NCBI GenBank assembly: GCA_022574115.1
Contig: JACZSS010000172.1
Span: forward strand, 1-6,393
DNA from: Candidatus Heimdallarchaeota archaeon
Lineage (GTDB): Archaea; Asgardarchaeota; Heimdallarchaeia; Heimdallarchaeales; Kariarchaeaceae
DNA length: 6,393 nucleotides
Direction: 5' to 3'
The position numbers and the translations under genes are program-made. The notes beneath the pieces are model-generated. The model saw nothing but the letters and a program-made list of their open reading frames with translations, searched no databases and was not told where the DNA came from. Shown here one piece after another: positions 5,261 to 6,393 of this stretch (the first letter of the stretch is position 1; every line of letters starts with the position of its first letter).

Positions 5261-5422
5261 TTACCGGGCTCGTCTTTCATCTGAAGCAAAATTATCACAG
5301 CAATAAATTCCCTTGAAAGAACCGAGTTCTCTTCTGGTTGCATCAGATTCCATATTTGTCACTGTTTTCTTATTGCTGTTTATTACTTCAACAGGTTCAA
5401 GTTCCTCAGATATTTTGGTCAC
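5261..5422 (-). CDS. Candidate small gene, 53 residues, GTG start, function unknown
   Basis: A short frame lies in what otherwise looks like a 428-base empty gap. The GTG at 5422 comes two codons after an in-frame TAG, and the frame ends at TAA 5261-5263. The product is hydrophilic and protein-like, rich in Glu, Lys, Asp, Asn and Arg. It begins VTKISEELEPVEV, then has ESDATRRELGSF, GIYCCDNF with a Cys-Cys pair, and the tail ASDERRAR. I recognise no family. The main support is a TATA-like box (5443-5452) centred about 25 bases before the GTG, as expected for a leaderless archaeal mRNA. It lies 45 bases after the stop of the same-strand surface protein gene. After the TAA, another frame stays open over 5202-5276 with similar composition (QLGVAKTYKLSTKIKHQW at its end), so this may be the first part of a frameshifted gene of about 75 residues. 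It could also be chance. Confidence 0.38.
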   Translation of the reverse strand: MTKISEELEPVEVINSNKKTVTNMESDATRRELGSFKGIYCCDNFASDERRAR

Positions 5423-5442
5423 ACGCTAAATATGATATTCAA

Positions 5443-5452
5443 GTATAATAAA
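5443..5452 (-). promoter_or_regulatory. Candidate TATA box of the small ORF at 5261-5422
   Basis: TTTATTATAC on the minus strand is a good archaeal-style box centred about 25 bases upstream of the GTG at 5422. It lies in the short gap after the stop codon of the surface protein gene, so it would allow separate transcription of the small frame. Confidence 0.4.
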
Positions 5453-5467
5453 GGCATCCTCTATTTG

Positions 5468-6256
5468 CTAATAATCAAGGGTAGTTCGTTTTTTGGGGAT
5501 GTGTAAACAGATAATTGATGTTATGACTAGTGAGAGCACCGTATGCATTGGATACTCCAATTTAGCGTCATTGGTTGAACTTTGTTCAACATAGTCAACC
5601 AGTTGATATTGAATATATTGGTCAGTAGAAGATCCTTGGTTGGATTCGTATAGTTGAAAAATGGAACGTATGACAACTCCAGTAGTTTTGTTAAATTCAA
5701 CATTAAATGACGCCAATAGATTGACCGCAACGTTTCCAGCAATCGCATCTGAGATTGTCACTTCTGCAAAGCTGACGTTAAACAATTGCTCAGAAATATA
5801 TGACGGAAAACTGGAAGACCAATATAATTTAGAGGTGTCATCAATATTCGGTAATAGTTCGAAAGGCTGAGTTGACTCGAAAATCAAGCTCTCCCAATAT
5901 TTCCAATCTGTATAGACCATGACTCCTAACAAATTGCTTAGATTGATTGTAATCTCAGATATCTCAGTGGTTTGACTCGGGACAATGCCCCGAATAACTT
6001 CTCTAGCTGTTATTTCGTTCAGTTCGTCGGGTGTATCTGTGAGAATCTCATATGATACTGTTTGGTTGGTCATCAGGTTATTGTTGGAGGTAGGGACGTT
6101 GGAAAGAATCGTTACATTGTAGGTTAGTAAAGATCCCGTTTCAATCCCAATTTTATCAGTGTCGAGATCAGAGATTCCAGTAATTCCATTTCCAGATCCT
6201 AGGAGTAGCAACGTAATTATTGGAATGAATATTTGCTTAAATCGATGAGAGCTCAT
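5468..6256 (-). CDS. Secreted surface protein with C-terminal membrane anchor, unknown function
   Basis: From ATG 6256 the product is 262 residues. A signal peptide (MSSHRFK then the hydrophobic run IFIPIITLLLLG, about 1-24) is followed by a beta-rich ectodomain of about 200 residues. A C-terminal hydrophobic helix (about 237-254) and the basic tail KKR follow. Five N-x-S/T sequons (such as NVT, NQT, NLS, NVS, NKT) suggest N-glycosylation. The run EFNKTTGVVIRSIFQL recalls a 'DKxTGVLL' strand seen in many predicted surface proteins of Asgard archaea, judged from memory. The frame extends to ATG 6340, adding 28 residues with a second hydrophobic stretch. I prefer 6256 because it gives a normal signal peptide and has a TATA-like stretch at 6281-6290, but the longer start also has an AT-rich box at the right distance. 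ORFs in other frames at 5527-5870 are shadows. Confidence 0.75.
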   Translation of the reverse strand: MSSHRFKQIFIPIITLLLLGSGNGITGISDLDTDKIGIETGSLLTYNVTILSNVPTSNNNLMTNQTVSYEILTDTPDELNEITAREVIRGIVPSQTTEISEITINLSNLLGVMVYTDWKYWESLIFESTQPFELLPNIDDTSKLYWSSSFPSYISEQLFNVSFAEVTISDAIAGNVAVNLLASFNVEFNKTTGVVIRSIFQLYESNQGSSTDQYIQYQLVDYVEQSSTNDAKLEYPMHTVLSLVITSIICLHIPKKRTTLDY

Positions 6257-6280
6257 ATGAATTAACCCAAAAGGCACGAC

Positions 6281-6290
6281 AACAAATAAT
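6281..6290 (-). promoter_or_regulatory. Candidate TATA box for the surface protein start at 6256
   Basis: ATTATTTGTT on the minus strand is centred about 29 bases before ATG 6256, which would give a transcript beginning a few bases before that codon. Confidence 0.3.
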
Positions 6291-6360
6291 CCTTCCAAGA
6301 TGGTTTTAATGTGTATTTGCATTTTCACACATAATTGCATTCAAGCGATCAACTATGATT

Positions 6361-6370
6361 TATTTTAACT
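6361..6370 (-). promoter_or_regulatory. Candidate distal TATA box of the surface protein gene
   Basis: AGTTAAAATA on the minus strand, within a very AT-rich stretch (about 6357-6390), is centred about 25 bases before ATG 6340. It could serve a leaderless mRNA starting at 6340, or a mRNA with an 84-base leader before 6256. Confidence 0.35.
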
Positions 6371-6393
6371 TTTAAAATTTATTTTTATTTGCT

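Noticed and set aside
5384..5412. GGTTCAAGTTCC, resembling a tRNA T-loop
   Set aside because: Flanking bases cannot form a five-pair T-stem, and no acceptor, D or anticodon arm is present.
5527..5870. ORFs in other frames within the second surface protein gene
   Set aside because: They overlap a frame with a signal peptide, sequons and C-terminal anchor and show no features of their own.
1..6393. Defence system, mobile element, CRISPR array or phage genes
   Set aside because: No transposase, integrase, nuclease, spacer-repeat pattern or terminal inverted repeats were found on either strand.

Overview
This window most likely comes from an AT-rich archaeal chromosome, plausibly an Asgard archaeon of the Heimdallarchaeia type. 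The archaeal assignment rests on three things: an archaeal-type asparagine synthetase derived from asparaginyl-tRNA synthetase, TATA-like boxes about 25-30 bases upstream of several start codons, and surface proteins built as signal peptide, ectodomain and short C-terminal anchor ending in KRR or KKR. The Asgard assignment is weaker. It rests on the style of the Ig-like surface domain, the small leucine-rich-repeat protein and the general look of the proteins, all judged from memory without a search.

Layout, left to right. 1-393 (minus) is a group II truncated haemoglobin whose stop codon lies just outside the window; it has a strong Shine-Dalgarno and a TTG start. A 150-base divergent gap separates it from a six-helix membrane protein (563-1141, plus). 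That gene converges, 8 bases apart, on an Lrp/AsnC-type regulator (1150-1632, minus). The regulator is divergent from the asparagine synthetase gene (1818-2759, plus), and the gap between them holds a palindrome and promoter-like boxes. A four-repeat LRR protein (2895-3218, minus) converges on the synthetase, and a 10-bp inverted repeat sits over its stop codon. Next comes a secreted Ig-like protein with a Thr/Asp stalk (3366-3944, plus). A 381-base gap rich in inverted and direct repeats leads to a 237-residue protein of unknown function (4326-5039, plus). The 428-base stretch 5040-5467 holds competing hairpins and an easily missed 53-codon reading frame on the minus strand (5261-5422) with a well-placed TATA-like box. 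The window closes with a second surface protein (5468-6256, minus; possibly starting at 6340).

How the genes relate. The only clear functional pairing is the Lrp/AsnC regulator with the asparagine synthetase. It resembles in outline the divergent asnC-asnA pair of Escherichia coli and suggests amino-acid-responsive control of asparagine synthesis. The two anchored surface proteins contribute to the cell envelope, and the globin suggests contact with oxygen, nitric oxide or sulfide. The remaining genes look like single-gene transcription units. I found no defence system, mobile element, tRNA, rRNA or CRISPR array. The best candidates for something undescribed are the hidden small gene at 5261-5422, the repeat-rich leader at 3945-4325 and the mutually exclusive hairpins at 5040-5094.
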